Positions 1 through 10,346 of a stretch of 64,000 nt of DNA are shown piece after piece. Source of the DNA: Tolypocladium sp. Sup5 PDA-1. Taxonomy: Eukaryota; Ascomycota; Sordariomycetes; Hypocreales; Ophiocordycipitaceae. Position 1 is the stretch's first letter; each line of letters begins with the position of its first letter. Under the pieces are notes generated by a model. It was not told the DNA's origin. It made no database searches and worked only from the letters and a program-made list of their open reading frames with translations. The stretch spans positions 558,001-622,000 of the forward strand of contig JPHH03000002.1 of NCBI GenBank assembly GCA_000750105.3. The letters are read 5' to 3'. Position numbers and translations under genes: made by a program.

Positions 1-822
1 GGCGCTCGTTGGCAGTGGCTGACCAACAGGCTAGCCATGCGGGCGGCGCGTGGCCAACTGGTCTTGGCTCTGAGCATGGCAGTCGTACGTACGCGGACAG
101 TGGCGAGGCCTCGTTAGGGCGTGCTGTGGCTGCACGTCAGAGCCGCTCGCTATCTTCCAGTATCTTGCTACATTGCCGACGCTTTTCCAGGCAGTTGACT
201 CGCGTCCGGTTACACCAGCCACTGGGAGACCGTATCAAGTGTTCCCGGACGCCGCCTGACCATTGGCACAGCGCCGCGTCCGGGTCATCGACCAACACAC
301 CTTCGTCATCCAGGGGATATGACCAGTCACGGAAGGTCCTTGCACCCATAGTACATCCCATACTTTGTATTGCGCCTGATCCTAAGGGAAGCAAGGAAAC
401 CGGTGTGGTCGTTATATCGTTACCCAGTCGCACAGGACCCTCCTCCGTTTCCCACGCCCTGAGAGTCCGCTTGAAGTCACCAATATATCGGTCCGCCAGG
501 CCAATATACGGTCCCGTCTATATGCTGGCTCTTCCACCAATATTAGTCCCAAAGATAAAGCCGTAGAATCCCGGCTGGCCGCGGCCTGATCCGACCTAGC
601 ATGCCTGATGTTCTACCAGCGCCTCTTTTCCAAAAACAATACAATACTTCCGCTGTTTTGCCCCCTCGTGCGCACCTCATCCCTTTGTTGCCAATATATT
701 GTTCAAAATTCTCAGGTCAAGGTGCTCAGCATTGCCCGGACAAGCCTGGGGGGTGGTCCTGTACAAGCCCGAGTTAGTCGCTTGGTCGGTAAAAAGCCAC
801 ACAACTGTAACGGGGCGCACCT
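1..822. other. Intergenic, left edge
   Basis: No convincing gene. Open frames on both strands overlap one another, lack recognisable domains and have low-complexity composition. The right part is the 3' flank of the DUF8035 gene that ends at 823. Confidence 0.5.
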
Positions 823-2386
823 TCATCGGTATTTCGGTACGCTGATGGACATCCTACCTTTCTTGTCCTTCTCAATCCGCGGCGGCTTAGGCCCAGCGAC
901 CTGCCTCTCCACCTTTTCCTCGTAGACGACGAGCTGGCCGTCTGGCAGCCGCTCGGTGCGAATGACGTCGCGCTCGCCAATGTCGCCCCTGGGCCGGTGC
1001 GCCAGTTCGCGCTCGAGAGCACGGATCTCGGCTCGAATGTCGCGCCCAGAGCGGGAGCGCGATCGAGAGCGCTCGACTATGGGGCCGACAATAACGTCGT
1101 CATGGTGGTGATGGTGGTGGTGCGAGTCCCAGCTAGACGTCGTAGCAGTGCGAGCCGGCGACGATTCTCGAATGAACGTCCTGGTCGTATCGACCACCTC
1201 AACCGGAGTAGCGTCGACGATGACGGGCGCCGGAGGAGGAGGACGAGGGATAACAACCGGAGGTGGGGCGGTTGTTACGGGAGGCGGCGGGATCGGCACC
1301 GGCGCCGGCGGGATAAATATCTCCTCCCTGCGCTCTTCGAGAATGTTGCCAGCTAAGGAGCGGGCGGCAGCGACCTCTTGGTCGGCTGAATAACGAGGGT
1401 CAGATTCTGATGGCAACCACGGCTGGCAGGCGCGGACCTACCCTTGTTGTACTCTTCGCTGAGCTTGAGGAGCTCATCGATGTTATCTTGGCCCAGTGCT
1501 TTCTGCACGATGATTGTGTTTCCCTGCGACGGCGTGTGAGCAAGGGGGCTGCGAGATCGGTCAGGCTCGATACACGTACCTCCTCGACAAATGGATAGCT
1601 AAGATCGATCAGGGCGCGCTTGGACACCAGCCTCACGGGGATTTTGGTCTTTCCTTTCTTGGGATACTCGCTGTGGACGGTGGTGCCCCCGCCGCTGCTG
1701 GACGAATGACTTGTAGTCGTCGACGAGCGGGAGCTGCTCCGGTGGGTGTGCGTCCGCGTGGTGCGCGACTCCCGGCTGCGGTCTCGCCTCTCGCGGGACC
1801 GCACAACCTCTCGCTCGTGGACCCGCTCCGGGTAGGGCCGGTACTCCCCATCGCCGTCGGCAACGTCGATGTCGTCGTAGAAGCCGCGGTCGGGGTACCG
1901 CCTCGGCGGAGGCAGGGCCCGGGTCTTTGGCAGCGGGATGGGCGTGTACGGCGGCGCGCGGTAGTCGTCGCGGTAGATGTCCTCTCGGCGGGCGGGAGGG
2001 GGCAGCTCGTCCCGGTCGCCGTAGAACTGTCGGAGCGGCCGACGGTCGTAGGTGTCGAGCGAGGACTGGCGGCGCAGGAAGGCCGGGCGACGAGGCGCCG
2101 CGTCCTGGTAGTACTCGCGGTCGCGCTCCTTTTCCATCACGACCCGGCGGTCGTAGTCTGGCGGCGGCGGTCGCTCCCACCGCGGCTCGAAGCGCGGCTC
2201 GTCGTCGTAGTACCGCCGGTCGCGGACCTGGTCGTCCTCGTACACCACCCTCCGGCGATCATGTCGTTCGTCGGAGCGGTCGCGTCCGCGTCCGCTTCCG
2301 CTTCCGCCGCGCATGTAGTATCGGTCATCCTCGACGCGGTCGCGCTCGTACGTGAAGCGGTCCCGGTCCCAGCGCTCGCCAGCCAT
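823..2386 (-). CDS. DUF8035-type Arg/Asp/Tyr-rich protein
   Basis: Three exons: 2386-1580, 1523-1442 and 1406-823. The introns have GTACGT...CAG and GTAGGT...CAG ends, and splicing preserves phase to give 490 aa. Residues 1-230 are highly charged and disordered (R, D, Y and P rich, with many RD/RE dipeptides). A conserved core follows, running from KIPVRLVSKRALIDLSYPF across the first junction into GNTIIVQKALG and ending in a short helix; this is the block I associate with fungal DUF8035. The C-terminal half is proline-rich (PPPP runs), then has a seven-histidine run, an RSRSRS stretch and a basic tail. The composition suggests an RNA-binding or condensate-type nuclear protein, but that is inference. 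The start ATG is followed at once by the charged region, and nothing similar lies upstream in frame. Confidence 0.8.
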
Positions 2387-4359
2387 GGTGGTACGATTGA
2401 GGGCGGGGAAGCCGTCGGGTAGGGCGGAAAACGTATGTGTGGGTGTGTGCCTGGGGCAGTAGAGGCGTCTTTTATACGACAAAGACGGCAAACGTGATGA
2501 TGGACCAAGCCGTGTTGGCTCGCAGGGCTGACCGCTCGTTGGGCCGTGCAAACGCAAAGTGTAAAAATCTGAACAAGACAAGTGATGGATGAAAGAGTTC
2601 GAGGTCAATCGAAGGTGAGTGTGGGCTGGCGGTCGGAATGGCGCAGCTGAATCGGAGTGGGCGATGACGTTTGACCCTCGAGCCCCGCCTTGGTGGGTGG
2701 GAGGTTCCAGGTTTAGGCGGCAGATGGACAGCCGGACAACCACTGTCTGGGCCCGGTAGGCCTAGGTACCTAGGTGCTGCTGCTCGTATACAGCCACTGG
2801 GCGGGACGGCGCGTGACCCGGCAAAGCGATGAATGACCCTCTGGGGGGTGACGACGGTAAGGAGCGTTGACGGTTGAGGGCAAACGGCGAGTTGAGCGTC
2901 CGCTAGGCCAGGTCTATACAAATACAACAAGGCTCGAGCCAACCATCGAATATCAGGAGGCTGGTGAAGGCAGTTGGGTCCATCCTCGACGCCCGAGGTG
3001 GGGAGGAGCTAAGCAACCTTGCAAGTTGGTACCCGTCGTGATGCCAGGGCCAGGGTCGTATGTAGCCTTTGCCCACCCCAAGTCGTGATATCGCCGTGAT
3101 GGCATTTGCTAGCGAAGAGTCGAAAAGTCGACCCTTTAATGTCGTATTTTGCTTTCCCAATGACGCAATAGTCACATTTGGTTATGAGATCATAGAATAG
3201 TCGATTCGAGATTAGAGTTGCGGGAACGGCCCTCGCACCGCCGCAGCGAGCCGATCCATATCCCCGTCCCCTTATCAGAGCCCATCAGCACTCTAACGCC
3301 ACCGCCCGCGTCGCAGCCTGCATTCCACAACTCCAAACCCAGGCTCCCCCTGGCCATCGCGACAAATATTCATCAACCAGGTGCGCTGCAGTCGCCCTTT
3401 TGCAACCCTAGCGGCGAATATTGGGCAGCGAAATTGCCCCTTCATCTCGTGCCGTCCTTATCGGGCATTGTAATCGCAGAAAAGGGAACGTGGTGCCGAG
3501 TGCGCGCTGCCCCTGTCGTCTCGGAAGCACCAGTGCATTTTTCTAGAATTTCCACGGATCGGAACATGAAGTTCCTCCTCCCACTGAAAGCTCCCTGCCG
3601 CATAGGCTCCTCCAAGGCTGTCAGGTGTACAGGCGAGCTCCTTATGACTGGCCGTGCCGAGCCGCAGCCGTCGTTGTCCGCTGAAATGCACCTCACCAAC
3701 AGACCAACCGGCAATTTTCGACTCGCTCCTCCCCACAGACGTCAGCGTGCATTCGTCAGTGCATCAACCCAGATGGCGCCGCCCCCAACAAATCTACTCG
3801 TACTGCCCGGCTTCGCCGATGACGTTGGTCCGTCGGGTACCGAAGTGGGTCTCGTTGGCGCCCGAGAGACTCCGGATCCGCCATCTCCGTTTCCCACCAG
3901 AATATCTTAAGTCACTCTACGCGTGAGCTTCCCGCCGTTATCTTGACTAATTGATGCCTGGCCGCGATAATTAGTTCTCTTCTTCCAAAGTATTACTTTG
4001 TCACTTGCCTATTAATAAGGTTGTCCTTTATTTACACTCATTTTCTGGACGAGAATGTAACTATAACGAATATTAAATAAATATCACCGGATTGCAAGTA
4101 GCATTATTGGTTCTGAATGCTGCCAGTACATCAAATCTGTTTGTTCAAGTCTCTCTAGCTACGGAAACTACTCGCTCAACTTTCACTTAAAACAGCCCGA
4201 TACACAACTCGAATCTCGGCCTCAAGAACTTCCCTTCTTGTACATCATTCTTGTACATGTTCCTGAGTCATTGCTGCTTTAACTTGCGTCCGCCGTATGC
4301 AAGGCCCTAGAGACAGGTGTGGAAAACGGAGTGTTTGTGCAACGGGAACCGTGCAAGTC
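2387..4359. other. Intergenic, about 2 kb
   Basis: The left part is the 5' flank of the DUF8035 gene. A long plus-strand open frame (3218-3910) has no recognisable domain and a proline/serine-rich shadow composition. About 3930-4210 is noticeably AT-rich compared with the rest of the window, ending beside the frameshifted small secreted ORF. No transposase fragment was recognised. Confidence 0.45.
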
Positions 4360-4558
4360 TTACTCGAAGCAGATCCCGCGAGGCGGGCCATGAGAGAAGT
4401 AGCAGGCGTTACAGTGGTGTTGCTTGCAATCACCGACGTTGCCGCAACTCGGCTGGCCGGAAAAGACCTTTGGACCATTCCGAAGGAAGATTTCAGCGGC
4501 TCCGTGGGCCTCTACAGGCGACAAGGCCAAAATTATGAAGACTGTTGGCTGACTTCAT
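4360..4558 (-). pseudogene. Small secreted cysteine-rich ORF with a 1-nt frameshift
   Basis: The ATG at 4558 opens a short frame beginning MKSA. One extra base a few codons later puts a typical signal-peptide core (hydrophobic stretch ending ...EAHG) and a compact cysteine-rich tail into the neighbouring frame. The tail holds five Cys with spacing C-x5-C-x4-C-x2-C-x10-C and stops at 4360. As read, translation from the ATG terminates after about 21 residues, so this is either a pseudogene or an indel error in the sequence. The length (about 65 residues) and the late stop match a small secreted effector or antimicrobial-type protein. No known family was recognised. GTAAGA at the stop could also be a donor site joining a short last exon below 4300. 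The AT-rich, gene-poor surroundings are typical for such genes. Confidence 0.45.
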
Positions 4559-5189
4559 GGTTGCTGCGACTCGAGAAGTAATTATCACTATTCTATATTG
4601 GGTAGAGAGTAAAAGTGAAGTAGTGGATGAGTTGTGTAGATCTCCTTCATCAAGCCTGGGGCTTGCCTCGTGGTATTTATGATTTTACGACCATCACCAT
4701 TTCCCTACTGAGCTGCGCCAATGGATTCGATGTGTTCCGATGATACGACTACGATCAAGCTTAACACACCTTAGGATTTTCCTCGTAAATCTTATAGTTC
4801 ATCCAAGTCTACGAGAAAACGCACATGTGTGGTCGCAGAGCATTACAAATTATCGTTTAAATCCCAGTGATTGGTTCAGCGGAACATCCCCGAGCTGAGC
4901 GCATTGTGTACAAGTAGAAATGCGAAGGCGAGGCAGAGGCAGAGATGCTTTCTCTGCAGAGAGCATTGCGCAGCATGGGGCAAAAGTCCCCGATGACGTA
5001 TTTGTTGGTGTCAAGATGGTATGTCAGCGATATAATGGCTTGGGGGGAGTGATGGGTTCACCGGCGTATGTGAGTGAGGCACACATGATGGTCCTACAAT
5101 CGGCATTTTACAAAAGCGGAAAGTCAATGTATGTATACCTATACTAAACGTTAGATAAGATAAGGATTAGATGGAGTCTTTCCCGTTCC
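4559..5189. other. Intergenic
   Basis: No gene recognised. It separates the start of the small secreted ORF from the 3' end of the 167-aa gene. A 75-codon plus-strand frame at 4920-5147 has no domain and looks like chance. Confidence 0.45.
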
Positions 5190-5693
5190 TCAATGGGGGG
5201 CCGCCCCCTTTAATCCCAAGTCATGATCAGACCTAATACAACGCCCAGTGGACTTCTTGACCCTCTCCTCTAGCCACTTCCTGTTCTCCTCTATATTAGC
5301 CTCCGCCTCCCTCCGCTTCTCATCTGATACCACCAGCGGCGGCGGTAGGAGGCCTTTGTCCGGGTAGAACCATTGCTGACGGGGCACGTTGGTGCCATCG
5401 ACGCCGCGGAAATCAATCTCGTTCTGCGGCACAAACGGCATACGGTCGAGCAGGGCCTTGATCAGGCGCGGCGGGAGGGCGACCGCATCGACGACATCGC
5501 GGTCAGCGGTCAGGGAGCGCAGGATGCCGTCCTTGCCGAGGGACAGGACGCCCAACAAGGTGACATCGTGTTCGATGCCGTTGAGGAGTCGGCTTAATTC
5601 GAGCTGGTCCTCGCTCACTTCGGGCTCTGGGCTGGGAGAAGGGGCTCGGTCCGCTGTGGATTCTCGGAGTGAAGATGGAGTTTGTGTTTCCAT
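5190..5693 (-). CDS. Conserved-looking 167-aa protein, function unknown
   Basis: Single-exon frame of 167 aa. Residues 1-28 are S/P/E-rich and disordered. From about residue 29 a compact, helix-rich region follows, beginning VSEDQLELSRLLNGIEHDV. It continues through a hydrophobic segment, the motif LPPRLIKALLDRMPFVP, and an aromatic/proline block QQWFYPDKGLLPPPL. A charged helix (about 125-150, with EKRREAEANIEENRKWLEERV) could form a coiled coil, as in a subunit of a multiprotein complex. I do not recognise the family. The last 18 residues after KKSTG look less constrained, so a missed 3' intron is possible. There is no signal peptide or membrane segment. The opposite-strand frame (5389-5964) is judged a shadow. 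Confidence 0.65.
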   Translation of the reverse strand: METQTPSSLRESTADRAPSPSPEPEVSEDQLELSRLLNGIEHDVTLLGVLSLGKDGILRSLTADRDVVDAVALPPRLIKALLDRMPFVPQNEIDFRGVDGTNVPRQQWFYPDKGLLPPPLVVSDEKRREAEANIEENRKWLEERVKKSTGRCIRSDHDLGLKGAAPH

Positions 5694-6398
5694 TTCGGCC
5701 TGTGCCGTGAGATGGACGATATGTAGTGTTGGGGTATTATGTTACATCCAAGGTGCCAACTACAGGCACGCCACTTTTGATGACGGGATCGCGTCGGTTC
5801 CAGGCCGAAGGCGGAGTCTCGGGACGGCACGGACGGCCCAACGAAGGGGCGCAGCAGATGTGGGGAGTCCGGGACAGGGGGCTATTATAGCTGTTGGTTG
5901 TGAACTGGTGATCACTGATCAGATAGCAATCAACAAAAAGGAACTGGAAAGGAGGGTATCATGAAATGTCAGCGATCTCCTCCTGATGACGGATAGTGAC
6001 ACGTTTGTCGAGGGCCTTGTGACCAAGTTTGGTTAGTGTCATCGCCGCTCCGTTAGTGTCATCGCCGCTCTTGCTCCTATGTACTCGGCTCAGTCTTGGC
6101 GTCGGCTCGATGGCAGCCTCAATCCGACAGTTTGATCCATCGCCTATTCCCCATCACATAAATAAATGAAAAGTGATTTCGAAGTTTGGGCAGTTGAGGG
6201 ATGCCTTATATATCCGGCGAGATGTCCATATTTAGATGGGACAATACATCATTTCACTGCCTACCAATCTCCGAGGACGCGTACTATCTCGCTGTTTGCT
6301 ATTTGGTTAACTAAGATTGGGGTGGGGAGTTGGTAATTAGGAAAAGTCCCGATGATTTAAAAGAACTTGAGTTGGATTGTCAAAGTATAACATAATAT
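5694..6398. other. Intergenic
   Basis: Holds the 5' flank of the 167-aa gene and the 3' flank of the sugar porter, plus the 20-bp tandem duplication at 6032-6070. No gene recognised. Confidence 0.5.
6032..6070. repeat. 20-bp tandem duplication
   Basis: GTTAGTGTCATCGCCGCTC occurs at 6032-6050 and again at 6052-6070 with a single base between. Intergenic, origin unknown. Confidence 0.85.
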
Positions 6399-8033
6399 CT
6401 ATACCTCTTTCTCAGTTGGAAGAACACGGTTAATATCACCGGTCAGAACCTCTCGTTTCTTCGTTGAGGCCTTCCTTGGATTGGGGCTTTCAAAAATATC
6501 ATCCAGCTCTTCAAGAGTAAACCCCTTAGTCTCGACGCTCCAGAAGTAAGATATAACCAACTCAATGAAATTCCAGACGCAGAAGATGATATAGGTCTTG
6601 TAACCAATATTCTCCAAAGCCACGGGAGTTGCAAATTGATTGATGAGCCCAACGGCATTGACCCCCAAATTCTGGAATGCAACGCCCTTGGCACGCTGCT
6701 CGTAAGAAAACACTTCGACAGCATACACGCCCTGCAGAGGAGTGATTCCGATGCAGTAGATGAAGGAGAATATGAAATAGAAGGCGATGCCGGCTTTGGC
6801 GGCCGCGACATTTGCCGGGTCGGCCTCGACCATGGCAGTTCCCACAGCCATGGCGGCCCAAGAAACTCCCATGCCGAACAAGGTGGGCAGCAGCAGCTTT
6901 CTCCTGCCCAGACGGTCGCAGAGGGGAGAGCCGATAAAGCTGGCCATTGTGCTCATGAAGTTCTGCCAGACGTTGTAGGTCAGGACCGTTGTAGGGTCGG
7001 TGATGCCGGCGCTGTTGAAGAAGGCGCCCACGAAGTAGGAAATGCCACCGCTGGACAGAGCGCCCCAGATTCCAATGATCAAACTGTTACCGAGACGATA
7101 CCGCCGGGCACGGGTGTTGAACAGGGCCCGGTAGTCGTACCACCGCTTGTCGGCACCGTCCAGCTCGAGCTGCTCCTCGAACTCGACCAGCTGCAGCTTC
7201 ACCCACGGGTTTTCGATGTCACCGTCGCCGTGGTACTTGGTTATAAACTCCAGAGCCTCCTTCTGCCTGTTGTGTGTGTACAGCCATCTTGGCGATTCAG
7301 GCAGGAAATAGACCATGACACAGGCGGCTCCCGGGAAGACAATCTGAGTCCATGTCGGAATCGTCCAAGAAGCGTTACCGGCCAAGTTGACGGTGCCCAG
7401 AGTAACCGCGGCAGCAAGAAGGCCGCCAAAGTTCTGCATACTGCTCTGGCCACCAGCCAGGAGACCTCTATGGGCGGGATGGGCAATCTCGACGCAATAC
7501 GTCGGGGCGGCGGCCTGGGCAATGACGGCGCCGAACCCGAGGAGGAGGCGGCCGGCGAGAAACTGGCCCAGGGACCCGGTCCCGGCCGAGGTGCCTTGGA
7601 TAATGGCGCCCACGACGGAGAGGGCACAGCCCATGAAAATACCGAAGCGACGGCCAAACCGATCCATGGACGGGCCGATGAAGGGGATGGCGGCCACGCC
7701 GGCGATCTGGTACATGGCGGTGATGTAGCCGGCCTCGAAGCCGTTGACGTTGGCGCCGAAGAGCCTCTGGAACGAGCTCTCGACCAGGAAGCTGCCCATG
7801 ATGGAGCTGTCGTAGCCAGACATGGTTCCGCACAGGAATGGGGCGATGCACATGATGTAGATGAAGATTATGTTCCTTGAGATGGCCTTTGGCGGGGCGG
7901 CCAGCTGGGCGTTTGCCCATCGCTCCGACCCCTGGACCAGCTTGATTTGCTTGACATGGTTGCTATCGTTGACATTGTCGACGGGCGTGTCTATTTGGTC
8001 GGCGCCCGCCTTTTCAGAGGTCTTGGTCGACAT
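6399..8033 (-). CDS. MFS sugar porter, lactose-permease-like
   Basis: A single exon encodes 544 aa, the usual length of fungal sugar porters (TC 2.A.1.1), with about 12 hydrophobic segments. Family signatures are present: DRFGRR in loop 2-3, PESPRWLYTHNR before the central loop, DRLGRRK in loop 8-9, and a cytosolic tail after the last helix with VETKGFTLEELDDIFE. The GYDSSIMG motif in helix 1 and the Q..G..Y..E pattern after helix 10 fit the lactose-permease-like (LacP/Lac12-type) subgroup that imports disaccharides by proton symport. It is transcribed divergently from a GH20 hexosaminidase lacking a signal peptide, with 756 bp between. This suggests import of an intact beta-linked amino sugar for cleavage inside the cell. 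The substrate is inferred, not shown. Confidence 0.9.
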   Translation of the reverse strand: MSTKTSEKAGADQIDTPVDNVNDSNHVKQIKLVQGSERWANAQLAAPPKAISRNIIFIYIMCIAPFLCGTMSGYDSSIMGSFLVESSFQRLFGANVNGFEAGYITAMYQIAGVAAIPFIGPSMDRFGRRFGIFMGCALSVVGAIIQGTSAGTGSLGQFLAGRLLLGFGAVIAQAAAPTYCVEIAHPAHRGLLAGGQSSMQNFGGLLAAAVTLGTVNLAGNASWTIPTWTQIVFPGAACVMVYFLPESPRWLYTHNRQKEALEFITKYHGDGDIENPWVKLQLVEFEEQLELDGADKRWYDYRALFNTRARRYRLGNSLIIGIWGALSSGGISYFVGAFFNSAGITDPTTVLTYNVWQNFMSTMASFIGSPLCDRLGRRKLLLPTLFGMGVSWAAMAVGTAMVEADPANVAAAKAGIAFYFIFSFIYCIGITPLQGVYAVEVFSYEQRAKGVAFQNLGVNAVGLINQFATPVALENIGYKTYIIFCVWNFIELVISYFWSVETKGFTLEELDDIFESPNPRKASTKKREVLTGDINRVLPTEKEV

Positions 8034-8789
8034 GATGGCGGCGATGAACGAGGGAGTTGATGAAAACGGACCAATAAAAAAAGACGGCTAGGCTTGGGTT
8101 TAAGGCCTTGTAGGGTGGTGGGTTCAACAGGTCATCGTCGCCCGGCGGTCTACAGATCTCCAGGGTTATATATTAGGAAATACGAGATATCTAACTAGAG
8201 GTGCCATGGGGTAGGGGACGGGGTAGATAGAATGCAAATGGGAACGTGATGTCGAGCCTGGAACCTCTACTATGGATATCCGGCACCCATGGGGCCGTAA
8301 AAGCATGCCGCATCGTCGAGCGACAAGGGCTATCATGCTCGTTCTGGTACTGGTCAGAGGAACGGTTACATTCACAGTGGGCGCGCCGGTCTGGCGTGCC
8401 GGTTTTACCGGTAGCGTGTCCGAGGCCACAGCCTCAGCTCTAATCCGGCGGGCCAACAACCGCAACTTGCTCCGTATTACTGCTTCTCCTTCGTCCAGAC
8501 GGCCACTAATAAACAATCACCGACCCTCGGTGGGGGTGGGGTAGTAACATTCTGCGGGGGTGGGTTACTGACTATTACTGACTACTGACGTTCTGTGGGG
8601 GTGGGGGTACTACGTAGTACGAGTACTCCGTACTCTGGTGGCACTTTGCGGGGGTCCCAACGGGACCGCGCTCGGTAAAGGAAGGGATATACAATGTCTC
8701 GTCGGCGCATTGTAAAGATGCAGCATATTCCGTACTAATACGCCCATCACACTATAACGTCTATACTACAGCATAACCCACCTTCAAGC
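8034..8789. promoter_or_regulatory. Shared promoter of the sugar porter and GH20 genes, CreA-site-rich
   Basis: The 756-bp divergent intergenic region carries a G-rich block at about 8528-8660 with repeated GTGGGG, GCGGGG and GGGGGTGGGG runs. Many match the fungal carbon-repressor consensus SYGGRG. TTCTGCGGGGG and TTCTGTGGGGG are near-copies set about 40 bp apart, separated by an ACTGACTATTACTGACTACTGAC stutter. A 14-bp palindrome (GTACTACGTAGTAC, 8607-8620) and a copy of the dispersed 11-mer GTACTCCGTAC (8623-8633) follow. CreA control of both genes is an inference from these sites. Confidence 0.5.
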
Positions 8790-10346
8790 ATGTCTCTCAT
8801 CCCACAACCACAATCAGTGGCTCTCACCGAAGGCCACGTCGAGCTGGCAAGTCTCGAAGATGTAGTAGGTGAGATCGACCCCTCGCTGCCATCCGAGGGC
8901 TACACAATAGACATCACGACGGCCGCAGGCGTCTGCATGAAAGGCGGTTCGGAAGTAGGCCTCTTCTACGCCCACCAGACACTCCGGCAACTCCTCCCAT
9001 CGTCCGCGCTCCGGAACGCCGGTGGCGGTACCAAGGGACCATGGCGGCTGCAAGCCCAGCATATCTCGGATGCGCCGTCATCAGGCCTGCGCTGGCGAGG
9101 CTGCATGCTGGACGTTGCGCGCCATTTCATGCCCGTCCCGGATGTGCTGCGGTTCATCGAGTTGCTGGCGTTCCACAAACTCAACGTACTGCATCTACAC
9201 CTCACCGATGACCAGGGCTGGCGCATCGATGTCCCAGGCTGGCCATGCCTGGCCTCGGTGGGCGGGTGGCGCGCGAGGTCTATGCAAGGCTCTAGACAGC
9301 ACGAATTGTACGATGCGAGGCCGCATGGGGGCTTCTACTCGGCCGACGACCTACGTGAGATGGTGGCCTTCGCATCGGAGCGCCACATCACTGTCATCCC
9401 AGAAGTGAATATGCCGGGACATATGCAGGCTGCCATCGCAGCGTACCCAGAGCTGGGCAACACCGACGTCGAGGGACGAGAGCACGATGTCCCCGTGCGT
9501 GATTCCTGGGGCATCTCGAAGCGTGTGCTGAACGTGTCCGACGCAACGCTCGACTTCTGCCGCGGGGTACTGGACTTTGTATGCGACATCTTCCCGTCCG
9601 AGACCATCGGCATTGGCGGTGACGAGTGTCCGTACGACGAGTGGAAGAGCAGCCCGGCAGCGCAGGCCCGCATGAAGAAGCTTGGCCTGACTGGCGAGCC
9701 GGAGCTGCAGGGATGGTTCACGGAACGAATGGCGGCTCACCTGGCCAGCCGTGGCAGACGCGCCTACGCATGGGACGAAATCATGGTCGGCTACTCCGGG
9801 CCAGTCGAGGCTGTGATGGTTGCCGCGTGGAGAGGGCCCGGACCGACCGCAATGGCGGCTCGACGTGGCTTCGACGTGGTGACCTGCCCAGACGTGAACG
9901 CTTACCTCGACTATCGCCAGTCAGAGGACCCGGCGGAGCCAACGCCAGTGGGAACGCTGCTGACACTGGAGGATATATACACCTTCGACCCCGTGCCCGC
10001 GGGACTGAAGCCCGAAGAGGCGGCTCACGTCGTCGGCGCTCAGGTCAACGTGTGGACAGAACACATGGAGAGCGCACGCCGTGTGGAATACATGGTATTC
10101 CCCAGGCTATGCGCCTTTGCTGAGGTGGTCTGGGGCAGGGGCAGCGAGGGCTTTGATGGATTCCGCAAGCGGCTGGAAGAAGAGCACTTCGCTAGGCTGG
10201 AAGCTCTGGGCGTCAACTACCGGCCGCAGACGGGGCCACGGCCTTGGGATGCGCGGCCCGACGCCCCTGGGAATCCGCAGTCTCGGGCCGAGCGACTTGC
10301 ACAAATAGATGAGATGACTGCTGAGTTACGGGAGCTAGCAGTGTAA
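8790..10346 (+). CDS. GH20 beta-N-acetylhexosaminidase, bacterial-type, intracellular
   Basis: Intronless, 518 aa. It hydrolyses terminal beta-N-acetylhexosamine from chitooligosaccharides or glycans. An N-terminal alpha/beta GH20b-like domain (about 1-100) precedes the TIM barrel. Typical blocks include LRWRGCMLDVARHFMP, NVLHLHLTDDQGWRIDVPGW, HITVIPEVNMPGHMQAA and the catalytic pair Asp278-Glu279 in GIGGDECP, followed by AYAWDEI. The aromatic end block is represented by VWTEHMESARRVEYMVFPRLCAFAEVVW. There is no signal peptide, unlike the secreted fungal Hex/Nag enzymes, and the block wording resembles actinobacterial GH20 enzymes. Acquisition from bacteria is therefore plausible. The adjacent divergent sugar porter points to cytosolic cleavage of an imported disaccharide. 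The last 40 residues are a P/R/E-rich tail. Confidence 0.92.
   Translation: MSLIPQPQSVALTEGHVELASLEDVVGEIDPSLPSEGYTIDITTAAGVCMKGGSEVGLFYAHQTLRQLLPSSALRNAGGGTKGPWRLQAQHISDAPSSGLRWRGCMLDVARHFMPVPDVLRFIELLAFHKLNVLHLHLTDDQGWRIDVPGWPCLASVGGWRARSMQGSRQHELYDARPHGGFYSADDLREMVAFASERHITVIPEVNMPGHMQAAIAAYPELGNTDVEGREHDVPVRDSWGISKRVLNVSDATLDFCRGVLDFVCDIFPSETIGIGGDECPYDEWKSSPAAQARMKKLGLTGEPELQGWFTERMAAHLASRGRRAYAWDEIMVGYSGPVEAVMVAAWRGPGPTAMAARRGFDVVTCPDVNAYLDYRQSEDPAEPTPVGTLLTLEDIYTFDPVPAGLKPEEAAHVVGAQVNVWTEHMESARRVEYMVFPRLCAFAEVVWGRGSEGFDGFRKRLEEEHFARLEALGVNYRPQTGPRPWDARPDAPGNPQSRAERLAQIDEMTAELRELAV

Noticed and set aside
1104..1125. GGTGGTGATGG run as an intergenic microsatellite
   Set aside because: It is the codon run of the polyhistidine tract in the DUF8035 protein.
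1514..2422. 302-codon plus-strand open frame opposite the DUF8035 gene
   Set aside because: Mirror of the Arg-rich codons on the other strand; no domain, and the minus-strand gene has coherent splice sites and a conserved core.
3218..3910. 230-codon plus-strand frame
   Set aside because: No domain, no signal, low-complexity proline/serine content, and no recognisable promoter.
4100..5190. AT-rich pocket as a RIP-mutated transposon
   Set aside because: No transposase-like frame or terminal repeats could be recognised; dinucleotide bias was not computed.
6636..7880. 414-codon plus-strand frame opposite the sugar porter
   Set aside because: Shadow frame of a clear MFS gene; composition is G/A/H/E-rich without domains.
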